Shown one piece after another: positions 45,581-54,479 of a stretch of 64,000 bases of DNA (the first letter of the stretch is position 1; each line of letters opens with the position of its first letter). Below the pieces are notes generated by a model, which searched no databases, was not told the DNA's origin, and saw only the letters and a program-made list of their open reading frames with translations. The stretch is from Pseudomonadota bacterium (lineage in GTDB: Bacteria > Pseudomonadota > Gammaproteobacteria > Steroidobacterales > JBCBZW01), in NCBI GenBank assembly GCA_039193195.1, contig JBCCWS010000002.1, positions 310,001-374,000 of the forward strand, written 5' to 3'. Made by a program: the position numbers and the translations under genes.

Positions 45581-47841
45581 GACGACTCCTTACGACCCTC
45601 GGCGCGGTGTTCGGCGTCGCTATGCTCCTCGGCTCCCTCGCCCTGCTTGCCGAAAGCACCCAAAACCGCGGCCAGTTCGGACAGACCCAGCTCGTAATCT
45701 TGGCCAGTACGGCGATGGGCGTGGCCGTCATGTGCCTGCTCATTCTATTTGCGCTGGTGCGATTGGCGCGCGAGTACGCCCGTGGCGAGGCGGGCTCGCG
45801 CCTGAAGGTGCGCATGGTGTCGATCTTCGCCGTGCTATCTCTGCTGCCGGTGCTCATCGTCTTCGCCTTCTCTCTGCAGTTCATCACCCGGGGCATCGAT
45901 AGCTGGTTCGACGACGATGTTGGTCAGGGGCTCAGTAAGGCTTTGGCGCTCGCACGCTTGGCCCTGGATGCGCGAAAGGACGAGTTCCGGGCCACCACCT
46001 TGGACATGGCCGAGACCCTGGCTGGACTTGAGGACGTAGAGCTCTACGGCGAGCTGGATCGCCTGCGCGAGCGTTTCGGCGCGCAGGAACTCACAGTGCT
46101 CGGTTCCTCCGGGCGCATTCTCGCTTTGAGCGCGGCCTTGCCCAATCTAGCGGAGCAGACTGTGCCCCTTAGCGCACCATCCTTGCCGCCCCTGCGCGAG
46201 GGTGAAGCTTTCGTGGAGGTGGAACCGCAAGCCGCGGGCGGCCTGCTGGTGCGCACAGCCGTGCATATGGACGCCCCGACGACCGGTGAACACCGCGTGC
46301 TGGTTGGGGTGTTCTCGGTGCCCGAGCGTTTCGCCGAACTCGCAGAGACGGTGCAAGGGGCCTACACGGCCTACGCGCGCTCCGACTATCTGCGCCAACC
46401 CCTGAAGTTCAGCTTTGCCCTCACCCTGACCCTTGTGCTGCTGCTGTCGGCGTTGAGTGCGGTTTGGGGCGCCATCTTCGCCGCGCGCCGGGTGGTGGCG
46501 CCGATTCAGGATCTCGTAGCGGGAACGCAGGCGGTGGCCCAGGGTGACTTCTCGCGCAAGCTGCCTGTGCCGACGCGTGACGACATAGGCTTTCTGGTCA
46601 ACTCGTTCAACGACATGACCGAGCGCCTGGGCCACGCCCAGGCCCTGGCCCAGCGTTCGCGCCAAGCGGCGGAGAGCGAGCGCGGTAAGCTCAGCACCAT
46701 CCTGGCGAGCCTCTCTACCGGCGTCATCGCCCTCGAGCCGGATCAACGGGTTCGAGTGGCCAACACCGCAGCGGAGACGATCCTCGGCATTACGATCGTG
46801 CCTGGGCAGCGCCTGAAGGCACCGCCGGGCTCATCCGTGGCCCTCGAGCGCTTGCTGCAAGTGGCGCAAGAGCACTTCTCCGCCGGGCGCCGCTCCTGGC
46901 GCGAGCAGATCGCTTTCACCGGGGAGCGCGGGCCGCGCGTCCTCATGTGTGCGAGCGTGACCCTACCGGGCGACGATCCCCAAGCCCAGGGCACCGTGTG
47001 GGTGTTCGATGAGGTGACCCGCCTGATGCGCGCGCAGCGCGATGCGGCCTGGGGTGAGGTGGCGCGGCGTCTCGCGCATGAGATCAAGAACCCGCTGACG
47101 CCGATCAAGCTTTCCGCCGAGCGGGTGCGCCGTCGCTATCTGCAGGCTGACGACGGTGGTGACGAGATGGCCGTGCTCGATCGCGCCACGCACACGATTA
47201 TCCAGCAGGTCGATGCGATGCGCGGAATGGTGGATGCGTTCCGCGACTACGCTCGCGCGCCCGAGCTGAATCTCAGCCTCGTCGACGTGAATCGAATCGT
47301 GGCCGAGGTAGTGGAGCTCTACCGGGATCGTGAGCTGCCGGTCCGGGTGGAGGTGATGACCGACCCTGGCCTACCGCTGGCGGAGGCCGACGGCGACCGT
47401 CTGCGTCAGATCCTGCACAATCTGATCACCAATGCGGTCGAGGCCCTATCGGAGCGCACAGATGGGTGTATTCGCCTCCGCACCGCGCTGCAGCAAGAAG
47501 ACGGTCACGACTTCGTAAAATTTCGCGTAGAGGACAACGGTCATGGGTTTCAGCTGCCGAGCGTGGCTCATGTTTTCGAGCCCTACGTGACGACCAAGGA
47601 GAAGGGAACTGGGCTCGGGCTTGCGATCGTGCGCAAGATAGTGGAAGAACATGGTGGGGGGATCGAACTTGGCGACATGCCGTCGGGAGAAGGCGCCTGG
47701 GTCAGCATCGTGCTGCCCCGCGACGCCGATGCCCGCGCCTACGCCGCTGCTCGCCTCGCTGCCGGAGCCGAGGATTATCGCGCGCCAACCCTGGGGGAAT
47801 CGGGGAGCGCACGTTCGGCTGTGAGAGCCATCAATACGTAG
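45556..47841 (+). CDS. NtrY-like sensor histidine kinase
   Basis: 761 residues from the ATG at 45556. Membrane-bound sensor: N-terminal membrane segments (about 10-30, 38-66, 82-110), a periplasmic or extracytoplasmic region, a further segment near 288-310, HAMP near 310-365, PAS near 385-480, then DHp with RRLAHEIKNPLTPIKLSAERV where the phospho-accepting His is about 508, and an intact HATPase with N-box NLITNAVEA, DNGHGFQ and GTGLGLAIV. So it is a full active kinase. Its partner is the regulator 43 bases downstream. Stimulus unknown; NtrY homologues are often linked to nitrogen or redox status. Confidence 0.9.
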   Translation: MATNVRRLRRLLTTLGAVFGVAMLLGSLALLAESTQNRGQFGQTQLVILASTAMGVAVMCLLILFALVRLAREYARGEAGSRLKVRMVSIFAVLSLLPVLIVFAFSLQFITRGIDSWFDDDVGQGLSKALALARLALDARKDEFRATTLDMAETLAGLEDVELYGELDRLRERFGAQELTVLGSSGRILALSAALPNLAEQTVPLSAPSLPPLREGEAFVEVEPQAAGGLLVRTAVHMDAPTTGEHRVLVGVFSVPERFAELAETVQGAYTAYARSDYLRQPLKFSFALTLTLVLLLSALSAVWGAIFAARRVVAPIQDLVAGTQAVAQGDFSRKLPVPTRDDIGFLVNSFNDMTERLGHAQALAQRSRQAAESERGKLSTILASLSTGVIALEPDQRVRVANTAAETILGITIVPGQRLKAPPGSSVALERLLQVAQEHFSAGRRSWREQIAFTGERGPRVLMCASVTLPGDDPQAQGTVWVFDEVTRLMRAQRDAAWGEVARRLAHEIKNPLTPIKLSAERVRRRYLQADDGGDEMAVLDRATHTIIQQVDAMRGMVDAFRDYARAPELNLSLVDVNRIVAEVVELYRDRELPVRVEVMTDPGLPLAEADGDRLRQILHNLITNAVEALSERTDGCIRLRTALQQEDGHDFVKFRVEDNGHGFQLPSVAHVFEPYVTTKEKGTGLGLAIVRKIVEEHGGGIELGDMPSGEGAWVSIVLPRDADARAYAAARLAAGAEDYRAPTLGESGSARSAVRAINT

Positions 47842-47884
47842 AACAGGGGCGAAACCGGCGCTCGCCCGCGATGAGAGGTCAAAA

Positions 47885-49240
47885 ATGAGTGCTGCCCGCG
47901 TTCTAGTAGTGGACGACGAGGCGGACATCAGGGAGACACTGCAGGAGATCCTCGAGGAGGAGGGCTACGAGGTCGATGTCGCTGGGGACGCGACGATGGC
48001 CCGTAGCGCACGCGATCAGGCCACGCCCGACCTTGTGCTGCTGGATATCTGGATGCCGGAAACGGACGGCATCAGTCTCCTGCGCGCTTGGCGCGACGAA
48101 GGTCTGCTCGAGTTTCCTGTAGTGATGATGTCTGGCCATGGCACGGTGGATACCGCCGTGGAAGCCACGCGCCTCGGCGCGTTCGACTACGTGGAGAAAC
48201 CGCTCTCCCTGCATCGCTTGCTGTCGACGGTGCAAGCCGCCTTGCAAGACGGGCGCACGCGGCGTAAGCCCGCGCGCGCGATCATGCCCGACCGCACCAG
48301 CGGGCCGGTGGGCAAGAGCCAAGTCGTGGCCTTGCTACGCGAGCAGATCAAACGAGTCGTTCGCCACGATGCGCCGCTGATGATCGTGGGGGAGCCGGGG
48401 AGCGGTCGAGAATCGCTCGCGCGTTACGCCCATGCGCTCAGCGCGCGCAACGAGGGGCCCTTCGTACAGCTGGCGGCCGGTGCCATCACCGATGGCAACG
48501 CTGAGGAGCAGATCTTCGGCCGGGGAGGCGATGCACCCGGTTTAATCGAGCAAGCTAACGAAGGTGTTTTATTTATCAACGAGCTGCAGGAGCTCACGCC
48601 CTCCGCGCAACGCCTTTTGCTTGGGGTGTTGGAGCGCGGTGGCTTCGAGCGCCTAGGCACGCGTGACACGGTTGCCGTCACTGCGCGCATCGTTACCTCG
48701 ATCGGCAAGGGGTTCGAGCGGCAGCGCGATCGTGTCCGATCGGATCTGTTAGCACACCTCAACGTGGTGCCTGTGCACGTGCCGCCCCTGCGCGACTATG
48801 CGGAAGACGTGCCAGAGCTGCTGCGTCACCACGTGGATTTCCTTGTGGAGCATGAGAGCTTACCCTTCCGGCGCTTCAATGTTGCAGCCCAGAATCGACT
48901 GCGGAACTACCCCTGGCCGGGTAACATCCAGGAGCTTCACAATCTCGTCAAGCGCCTATTGATTCTTGGAGGTGAAGAGACTATCTCCTTGGACGAGGTG
49001 GAAGCGCAGCTGGCCACGGATGGGCCCGAGAACGAACCGCTGGTCAAGCAGGATTTGCTGGCCTTGCCACTGCGCGAGGCGCGCGAGCAATTCGAGCGCG
49101 CCTACCTACAGCAACAGCTGCAGCTGTGTGGCGGTAAGGTGCAGCTGCTGGCCAAGCGTGTGGGCATGGAGCGCACGCACCTGTACCGCAAGCTGAAGTC
49201 CCTGGAAGTCGATCTACGCCAGAGCCCGGACGAGGGTTAG
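47885..49240 (+). CDS. NtrX-like response regulator with degenerate sigma54-activator AAA+ domain
   Basis: 451 residues. Receiver domain at 1-120 with phospho-acceptor Asp54 and DDE at 10-12; KP at 105-106. AAA+ domain at about 140-370: the Walker A position reads GEPGSGRES (169-177) with Arg where Lys is usual, and Walker B reads LFINEL with Asn for Asp. The GAFTGA loop that contacts sigma54 is missing; the sequence goes from IFGRGGDAPGL directly on. A Fis-type HTH at the end (LLAKRVGMERTHLYRKLKSL) is intact. It may repress or activate without sigma54. Stop overlaps antisense with the next gene by 4 bases. Confidence 0.87.
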   Translation: MSAARVLVVDDEADIRETLQEILEEEGYEVDVAGDATMARSARDQATPDLVLLDIWMPETDGISLLRAWRDEGLLEFPVVMMSGHGTVDTAVEATRLGAFDYVEKPLSLHRLLSTVQAALQDGRTRRKPARAIMPDRTSGPVGKSQVVALLREQIKRVVRHDAPLMIVGEPGSGRESLARYAHALSARNEGPFVQLAAGAITDGNAEEQIFGRGGDAPGLIEQANEGVLFINELQELTPSAQRLLLGVLERGGFERLGTRDTVAVTARIVTSIGKGFERQRDRVRSDLLAHLNVVPVHVPPLRDYAEDVPELLRHHVDFLVEHESLPFRRFNVAAQNRLRNYPWPGNIQELHNLVKRLLILGGEETISLDEVEAQLATDGPENEPLVKQDLLALPLREAREQFERAYLQQQLQLCGGKVQLLAKRVGMERTHLYRKLKSLEVDLRQSPDEG

Positions 49241-52200
49241 GCGGACTGCTGATCGCTCGTCTCGGCGGGTGGAGGCGGGCGCAGCACGTTCAGTATCCCC
49301 TGCTCCACGAGGGCTAGGGGGTCGCGGCTCATGGCGGCGAGCAGATCCTCGCACTCTAGGGTCGCGTCGGTGGCCTCGAAGCCCACGTGCGTGTTGCGCT
49401 GTTCCTTCGCCTGGTACATCGCGTGGTCGGCGACGTTGAGCACCTGCTCCCAGGATAAATGGCCTGGGGCGCCCTGCACGAACGGGTAGCGCGCGTAGCC
49501 GATCGAAGTAGAGGTGCGCGCGACGCGCCCGTTGCCGACTGGGAACAGGGAGTTGGCGACGGCGCTCGAGATACGCTGAGGCAGCTGTTGCACCGGGTCT
49601 CCCGGCAACAGCTTGCCAACGACGAGGAATTCATCGCCGCCCCAACGGATGATCCAATCCCCGTCGCGCACCGTGTCCTTGAGTACCTGCGTTATCTGCA
49701 GGAGCAGGCTGTCGCCAGCGGCGTGGCCGTAGGAGTCGTTGACGGGCTTGAAGTGATCGAGGTCGATCATCACGAACACCAACCCCTCCGGCTGCTCCGG
49801 ATCGTGCTGGGTCTCGTACTGTCGCCCGACGGACTTGATCTCGCCTGAGATCCCGTCGAACAGGAAGCGGCGGTTGTTCAAGCCGGTTAGCGGATCGGTG
49901 AACGAGGACTCCTTGAGCTTCTCGTTCAGCGAGCGCAGCTCTTCTGCACGCTCAGCGAGTTCGTGCGTTCGCTCGTCCACCTCGTGCTCTAGGCGGATGC
50001 GGTACTGCTCCTCGCGCTTCAACTTCTCACGCTGGATGCGCAGCAGTAGGTACAAGGCACCGACTGCCCCTAGGGCGTACGCGAGGTAAGCCCACCAGGT
50101 CTCCCAGGGTGCCGGCTCTACGACGATAGGCAGCTCCAGGGGATCCTCGCTCCAGAAGCCATCCGCGTTTCGAGCGCGGACTTGGAAGACGTATCGGCCC
50201 TTGTCCAGGTTCGTGTAAGTGGCGCGGCGCACGGCACCCTTGGACACCCAATCGGCATCGAAGCCATCTAGGCGGTAGGCGTATTGGTTGCGATCAGGGG
50301 CGGCGAAGTCGAGGCCAGCGAACTCAATCGTTAGCACGTCATCGCGGTAACCGAGGCTGAGATTTTCCAGGGCACTCGGCGGCGTGTCGATGGGTATGTT
50401 CAGCTTGCTGATGCTGGTGAACACGGTCCGTGGCGGCACCTGATTGAGCTGCAGCCGCTCGGGCAAGAAGGCGTTGAAGCCGTTGTTACCGCCGAAGACT
50501 AGGGTGCCGTCGCGCAAGCGTAGATACGCGGTTTGGTTGAAGTCCTCGCCCTGAAGGCCGTGCTCGAGGTGGAAGCTGCGCACGGCACCTGTCTCGGGGT
50601 TGAAGCGGTTCAGGCCGTAGTTGGTGCTTAGCCATAGTTGGCCACTGCGATCGCGCAGGACACCGTAGACGGTGCTGTTTGACAGACCATCGTCCTTGTC
50701 GTAGTTGCGATAGGTGAACGTCGAGGGATCTTTGCCACGCACGGACACGCGATCCAGGCCGCTGCGTCCCCCCACCCACAGCACGTCGCCGTCTGCGTAG
50801 ATCGTGTAGATCGAATCACTCGCAAGAGAGTCGGCGGCATTGGGGTTGCTGCGCAGGACGCCGAGGACATCGCCGTTGGCGTTCAGCATATTGAGGCCGC
50901 CGCTGTCCGTTCCCACCCAAATGCGCCCGGCACCGTCCTCGCGAATGACCTGCGCGACGTTGTCCGAGAGGCCTTCTGCGGTTGTGATTCGACGCAGCTT
51001 GCCGTCGCGGCCGATGCGGTTTACGCCCTCGCCGAAGGTGCCCGCCCAGAGCACGCCGCGGCTGTCCTCGAAGACGCTCATGATGGCATTGCTACTGATC
51101 GATTGAGGGTTCTTCGGATCGTGAACCCAGCGTTGCACTTGACCGGTTCCCGGCTGCACGCGGCTGACGCCCCCGCGCATCAGACCCACCCACACGCTGC
51201 CGTCAGCTGAGCTGCTGAGGGTCATGACGGAGCTGTCGCCGAGGTCAAGGTCGAGGGCCTCGTCGCGGCGGATATAGCCACCTTCCATGTCGCGGGTTAG
51301 CTTATGGATACCATCGCCAAAGGTGCCCATCCACAGATCGCCGCCGACTTCGGCGAAGGAGGTCACAACGCGCGAGTTGCGCTGATCATTGGCGGCTGGT
51401 TGATAGTGACCGAAAGCCCACGAGCGGGGGTTGAAGTAGCTGAGGCCGTTAGTTTTCGTCCCAACCCAGAGCAGTCCCGTGTGGTCTTCCATCAGCGACT
51501 GTAGGCGGATGTTCGACAAGCTCGTGGGATCTGCGCTGTCGGGCACGTAGCTCGAGAATGACGCTCGGGCCGGGCGATAGAGGTTCAAGCCGCCTTTGGT
51601 GGCGACCCAAATTCGACCAGCGCGATCCTGTAGCAGTGCGGCGACCCAGTTGTGCGACAGGTTGCCACGACCACCGTGGGTCTTGCCGGCGGCGTAGAAG
51701 TGCTCCGCTACCTTGCCGTCGCGGCCGACCACGAATAGGCCCGCTCCGCGCGTGCCTACCCAGAGCTGCCCCTGACGGTCGCGCATGATCGCGCGGACAC
51801 GAATCGTGGTGACAGAGGACTTCTTGCCAAAGGCCGTTTCAAGAGCGCTTGCGAGGGGAACGCGCCCGATGCGTCCGGAGTCTAGATCAACGCGATATAG
51901 GCCATTGTCCGTGCCTACCCAGGCGGAGTTGTCGAGGTCTGGGAGGATGGCGTGGACGAAGTCGTCGTCGACTTGCGCCGCGTCGCCGTCGAAGTTGTCG
52001 AAGTGGTGGATGACCTTGCCGGTGCGCGGTTCGTACTGATCAAGTCCACCACCCTTGTGGCCCACCAGCACCGTGCCGTCTCCTGCTACTTCCAGGGCGC
52101 GCACGTCGTTCGTGCGCAGGCCATCATCGGCGGTGACGCTGGTCCACTTGCCTGAGTCCTGGTTGAGACGGGCTATGCCGCCGCTGCGCGTCGCCACCCA

Positions 52201-52563
52201 TATGTCGCCCGCGTCATCGCCGGTGACATCGAGCAGGAAGTGATCCTGTAGGGAGCCTGCGTCCTCACGATCGCGCAGATAGGTGCGGAAGCGATAGCCG
52301 TCGTAACGGTTCAAGCCATACTCGGTGGCGATCCAGAGGTAGCCGGTCTGGTCCTGATAGGTGGCGTATACCTGGTTCATGGACAGGCCATCAGCCATGG
52401 TTAGGTGTTTGAAGCGGATCGGGATATCGGTGGCTTGGGGATACTCTTTCGCCGCCACTGCGCCGCCGAGGCCCATCGCTAGCAGGCCGAGCGTTACCCA
52501 CAGTGCCGTCGCAGTGCGAGCGGACCGCAGGCAGTTTGCTCGTGTTGTCACACGCCCATTCAT
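49237..52563 (-). CDS. Two-component-propeller sensor diguanylate cyclase (Reg_prop/Y_Y_Y/GGDEF)
   Basis: 1108 residues. Periplasmic N-terminus after a signal segment with about 12-13 repeats of the LWxGTxxGLxR propeller type (for example LWIATEYGLNRYDG, LWVGTRGAGLF, LWAGTFGEGVNR), enough for two seven-bladed propellers. A Y_Y_Y domain (YRLDGFDADWV, about 735-800) and one membrane helix (WWAYLAYALGAVGALYLLLRI) follow, then a coiled-coil linker and GGDEF at about 975-979 with RWGGDEF. An RDGD five residues upstream fits the product-inhibition I-site. It should make c-di-GMP in response to an extracellular signal. No EAL domain. Confidence 0.92.
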   Translation of the reverse strand: MNGRVTTRANCLRSARTATALWVTLGLLAMGLGGAVAAKEYPQATDIPIRFKHLTMADGLSMNQVYATYQDQTGYLWIATEYGLNRYDGYRFRTYLRDREDAGSLQDHFLLDVTGDDAGDIWVATRSGGIARLNQDSGKWTSVTADDGLRTNDVRALEVAGDGTVLVGHKGGGLDQYEPRTGKVIHHFDNFDGDAAQVDDDFVHAILPDLDNSAWVGTDNGLYRVDLDSGRIGRVPLASALETAFGKKSSVTTIRVRAIMRDRQGQLWVGTRGAGLFVVGRDGKVAEHFYAAGKTHGGRGNLSHNWVAALLQDRAGRIWVATKGGLNLYRPARASFSSYVPDSADPTSLSNIRLQSLMEDHTGLLWVGTKTNGLSYFNPRSWAFGHYQPAANDQRNSRVVTSFAEVGGDLWMGTFGDGIHKLTRDMEGGYIRRDEALDLDLGDSSVMTLSSSADGSVWVGLMRGGVSRVQPGTGQVQRWVHDPKNPQSISSNAIMSVFEDSRGVLWAGTFGEGVNRIGRDGKLRRITTAEGLSDNVAQVIREDGAGRIWVGTDSGGLNMLNANGDVLGVLRSNPNAADSLASDSIYTIYADGDVLWVGGRSGLDRVSVRGKDPSTFTYRNYDKDDGLSNSTVYGVLRDRSGQLWLSTNYGLNRFNPETGAVRSFHLEHGLQGEDFNQTAYLRLRDGTLVFGGNNGFNAFLPERLQLNQVPPRTVFTSISKLNIPIDTPPSALENLSLGYRDDVLTIEFAGLDFAAPDRNQYAYRLDGFDADWVSKGAVRRATYTNLDKGRYVFQVRARNADGFWSEDPLELPIVVEPAPWETWWAYLAYALGAVGALYLLLRIQREKLKREEQYRIRLEHEVDERTHELAERAEELRSLNEKLKESSFTDPLTGLNNRRFLFDGISGEIKSVGRQYETQHDPEQPEGLVFVMIDLDHFKPVNDSYGHAAGDSLLLQITQVLKDTVRDGDWIIRWGGDEFLVVGKLLPGDPVQQLPQRISSAVANSLFPVGNGRVARTSTSIGYARYPFVQGAPGHLSWEQVLNVADHAMYQAKEQRNTHVGFEATDATLECEDLLAAMSRDPLALVEQGILNVLRPPPPAETSDQQSA

Positions 52564-52765
52564 CGAGTTACGTCTTCTAAGTTCTCCGCGCCGGACGCAG
52601 CACCGGCGAGGCGCAGTTCACCACGGGGGCCGAGGCGCGCCGCAATACCCGTTTCACAGCCCGCAAAGCGCCTGGGAGGGTAGGAGAGCGATTTGCGAAC
52701 GGGATCACACGCCTCAGACAGTGAGCGTGCGTTGGAGCCGGTTGGTCGAGCTATGGCTAGATGAT

Positions 52766-53776
52766 CTAGGGCCCTATGCGCCCATCCCCTAGCCACCGTA
52801 GGGGGCTTTGCGGGAAGTCCTCTGTCGACAGGCGCCGCATCAGCGTGGCTGCGGTTTGTGTGCGGTCTGGCTGTGGGCCGATCGGGCGGGTCTGGCGGTA
52901 GGAGTGGATACGGCCTGCGACGAAGCGCCCTTCATCGTCGAGTTCCACCCACAGCAAGGGGGCTACGCCCTTGAGTCCACTCACGCTGATCCCGTAGTAG
53001 GTGGCAAAGTTGCCTAGGCTATAGGCGATGAGTCGTTCGCGATACAGCTCCAACCCGCGCGGAACATGCGGGCCATGCCCCAACACCAGGTCCGCGCCCG
53101 CATCGATGACCGCGCGAGAGAAGGCTCGCAGATCGCCGCGTTCCTCGCCCAGATACTCTTCCATGCCCTGCGCGACGTGTAGCGCGTCCTGACCCTCTCC
53201 ACCGCCATGAAAGGACACGATCAGGATATCCACCTCACCGGCCAGGGCGCTGACCTGCTCCCGCGCCAGCGCGATATCGAGGATCGGATTGAGCTCGTGG
53301 TTCGGGGCGTAGGCGATCATGCCGACACGCTGGCTTGCGCGCTCGATGATGGCGAAGGAGTCGATCGGGCCGGAATGGCCGATCGAGACCGCATCGAGGC
53401 TCGCTTGGCTGCTTGCGAGGCCGTCGTCACCGAAGTCTCGAGCGTGGTTGTTGGCGAGACTGATCAGATCGTAGCCCGCATCGGCGAGTAGCTGCGCGTA
53501 GCGTGTGGGGGAGCGGAAGAAGTAGCAACGCCCGCTGCAGAGTTTCTCCGCTTTGCCGCCGTCCAGCAGGGCACCCTCGTAGTTGCCGAAGGCGATGTCG
53601 GCGGTACGCAGTTTCGGCGTGACCGCAGCGAGGTAGCCGGCGGCGTCCCTATCGTCGAGCGTGTTTTTCGGGTAGTCCGTGCCCAGCATGATATCGCCCG
53701 TGGCAGCTACCGTCAGGGCGTGCGCGGCGAGCGTTGCCAAGGAGCACCCAAAGCCACCTAATAGGCTTCGTATCAT
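52766..53776 (-). CDS. CapA family protein (PGA_cap metallophosphatase fold)
   Basis: 336 residues. Signal-like N-terminus (about 1-24), then PGA_cap features: AATGDIMLGTDYP near 26-38, DIAFGNYEGALLD near 60-72, YDLISLANNHARDFG near 102-116, IVSFHGGGEG near 195-204 and VLGHGPHVPRGLELY near 248-262. These are the metal-binding signatures of the calcineurin-like fold in CapA. Members act in polyglutamate anchoring or are of unknown function. The stop of the upstream SPOR gene overlaps its start by 4 bases. Confidence 0.88.
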   Translation of the reverse strand: MIRSLLGGFGCSLATLAAHALTVAATGDIMLGTDYPKNTLDDRDAAGYLAAVTPKLRTADIAFGNYEGALLDGGKAEKLCSGRCYFFRSPTRYAQLLADAGYDLISLANNHARDFGDDGLASSQASLDAVSIGHSGPIDSFAIIERASQRVGMIAYAPNHELNPILDIALAREQVSALAGEVDILIVSFHGGGEGQDALHVAQGMEEYLGEERGDLRAFSRAVIDAGADLVLGHGPHVPRGLELYRERLIAYSLGNFATYYGISVSGLKGVAPLLWVELDDEGRFVAGRIHSYRQTRPIGPQPDRTQTAATLMRRLSTEDFPQSPLRWLGDGRIGP

Positions 53777-54474
53777 TCTTCGTTCGCTACGCGGATGATC
53801 AGGTGGTCTACGTCGATCGTGCGCAGTTGGTCGCGCAGTTGCTCCAGGCGAACGAGGTCTGCAATTGGGCCGACTCGCACGCGGTGGTAGGACACATCGT
53901 CGATCGTCACGATTTGGATGCGCGACTCGATCCCCTGTAGGGCGAGGGTTGCTTGCATGCGGTCAGCATCGTCGTGTTGGCGAAAGGAGCCGGCCTGAAG
54001 GATGTAGGTGCCGGGTTCGCGCACTGCCGTGGCACCCTCGATCGGCGTGTCTACGGCCGATTCGCGCGCCTCTGGGATCACCACCTCGAAGCGCGGTAAT
54101 AGATCGTAGAAGGCGTACTCTCGCGGCGCCTGGGAGTCCCTATCGGGCGGCGTCGGATTGGATCTCGGGACGGGGCTTGAAGGCTCTGCGCCGGCGTCCG
54201 CGCTGCTCGCCGCTGGCGCTGGTGCTGGCTGACCACCGCGTTCGTAGATGACACCACCGGGCAGGCGATCGATGATGAATACGCCGGCAGCGACCAGCAA
54301 CCCGGCACCGAGTCCGCTTAAAAGCCACTGCCAGCCCGGTGCGCTGTCGCGCCGGTGCGCGCTTTTGCCACTGCCCCCGCGTCGACCCTTCTTGGAGGCG
54401 CCGGCACCGCCTCGCTTGCGCCCGGCAGTGGCCTTGCGCTGCTTGGTGCCGCGGGGTTTGTAATCGCGAGCCAC
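53773..54474 (-). CDS. SPOR-domain protein, FtsN-like
   Basis: 233 residues. N-terminal 50 residues are very basic (Lys/Arg/Gly), followed by a single membrane helix (about 48-66), a Pro/Ala/Ser-rich periplasmic linker and a C-terminal SPOR domain (about 152-230: YILQAGSFRQHDDADRMQATLALQG) that binds denuded glycan strands at the septum. Topology and place next to argS are those of FtsN in gammaproteobacteria, but the essential FtsN N-terminal motif cannot be proved from sequence. Six bases after argS. Confidence 0.85.
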   Translation of the reverse strand: MARDYKPRGTKQRKATAGRKRGGAGASKKGRRGGSGKSAHRRDSAPGWQWLLSGLGAGLLVAAGVFIIDRLPGGVIYERGGQPAPAPAASSADAGAEPSSPVPRSNPTPPDRDSQAPREYAFYDLLPRFEVVIPEARESAVDTPIEGATAVREPGTYILQAGSFRQHDDADRMQATLALQGIESRIQIVTIDDVSYHRVRVGPIADLVRLEQLRDQLRTIDVDHLIIRVANEE

Positions 54475-54479
54475 GGCGC

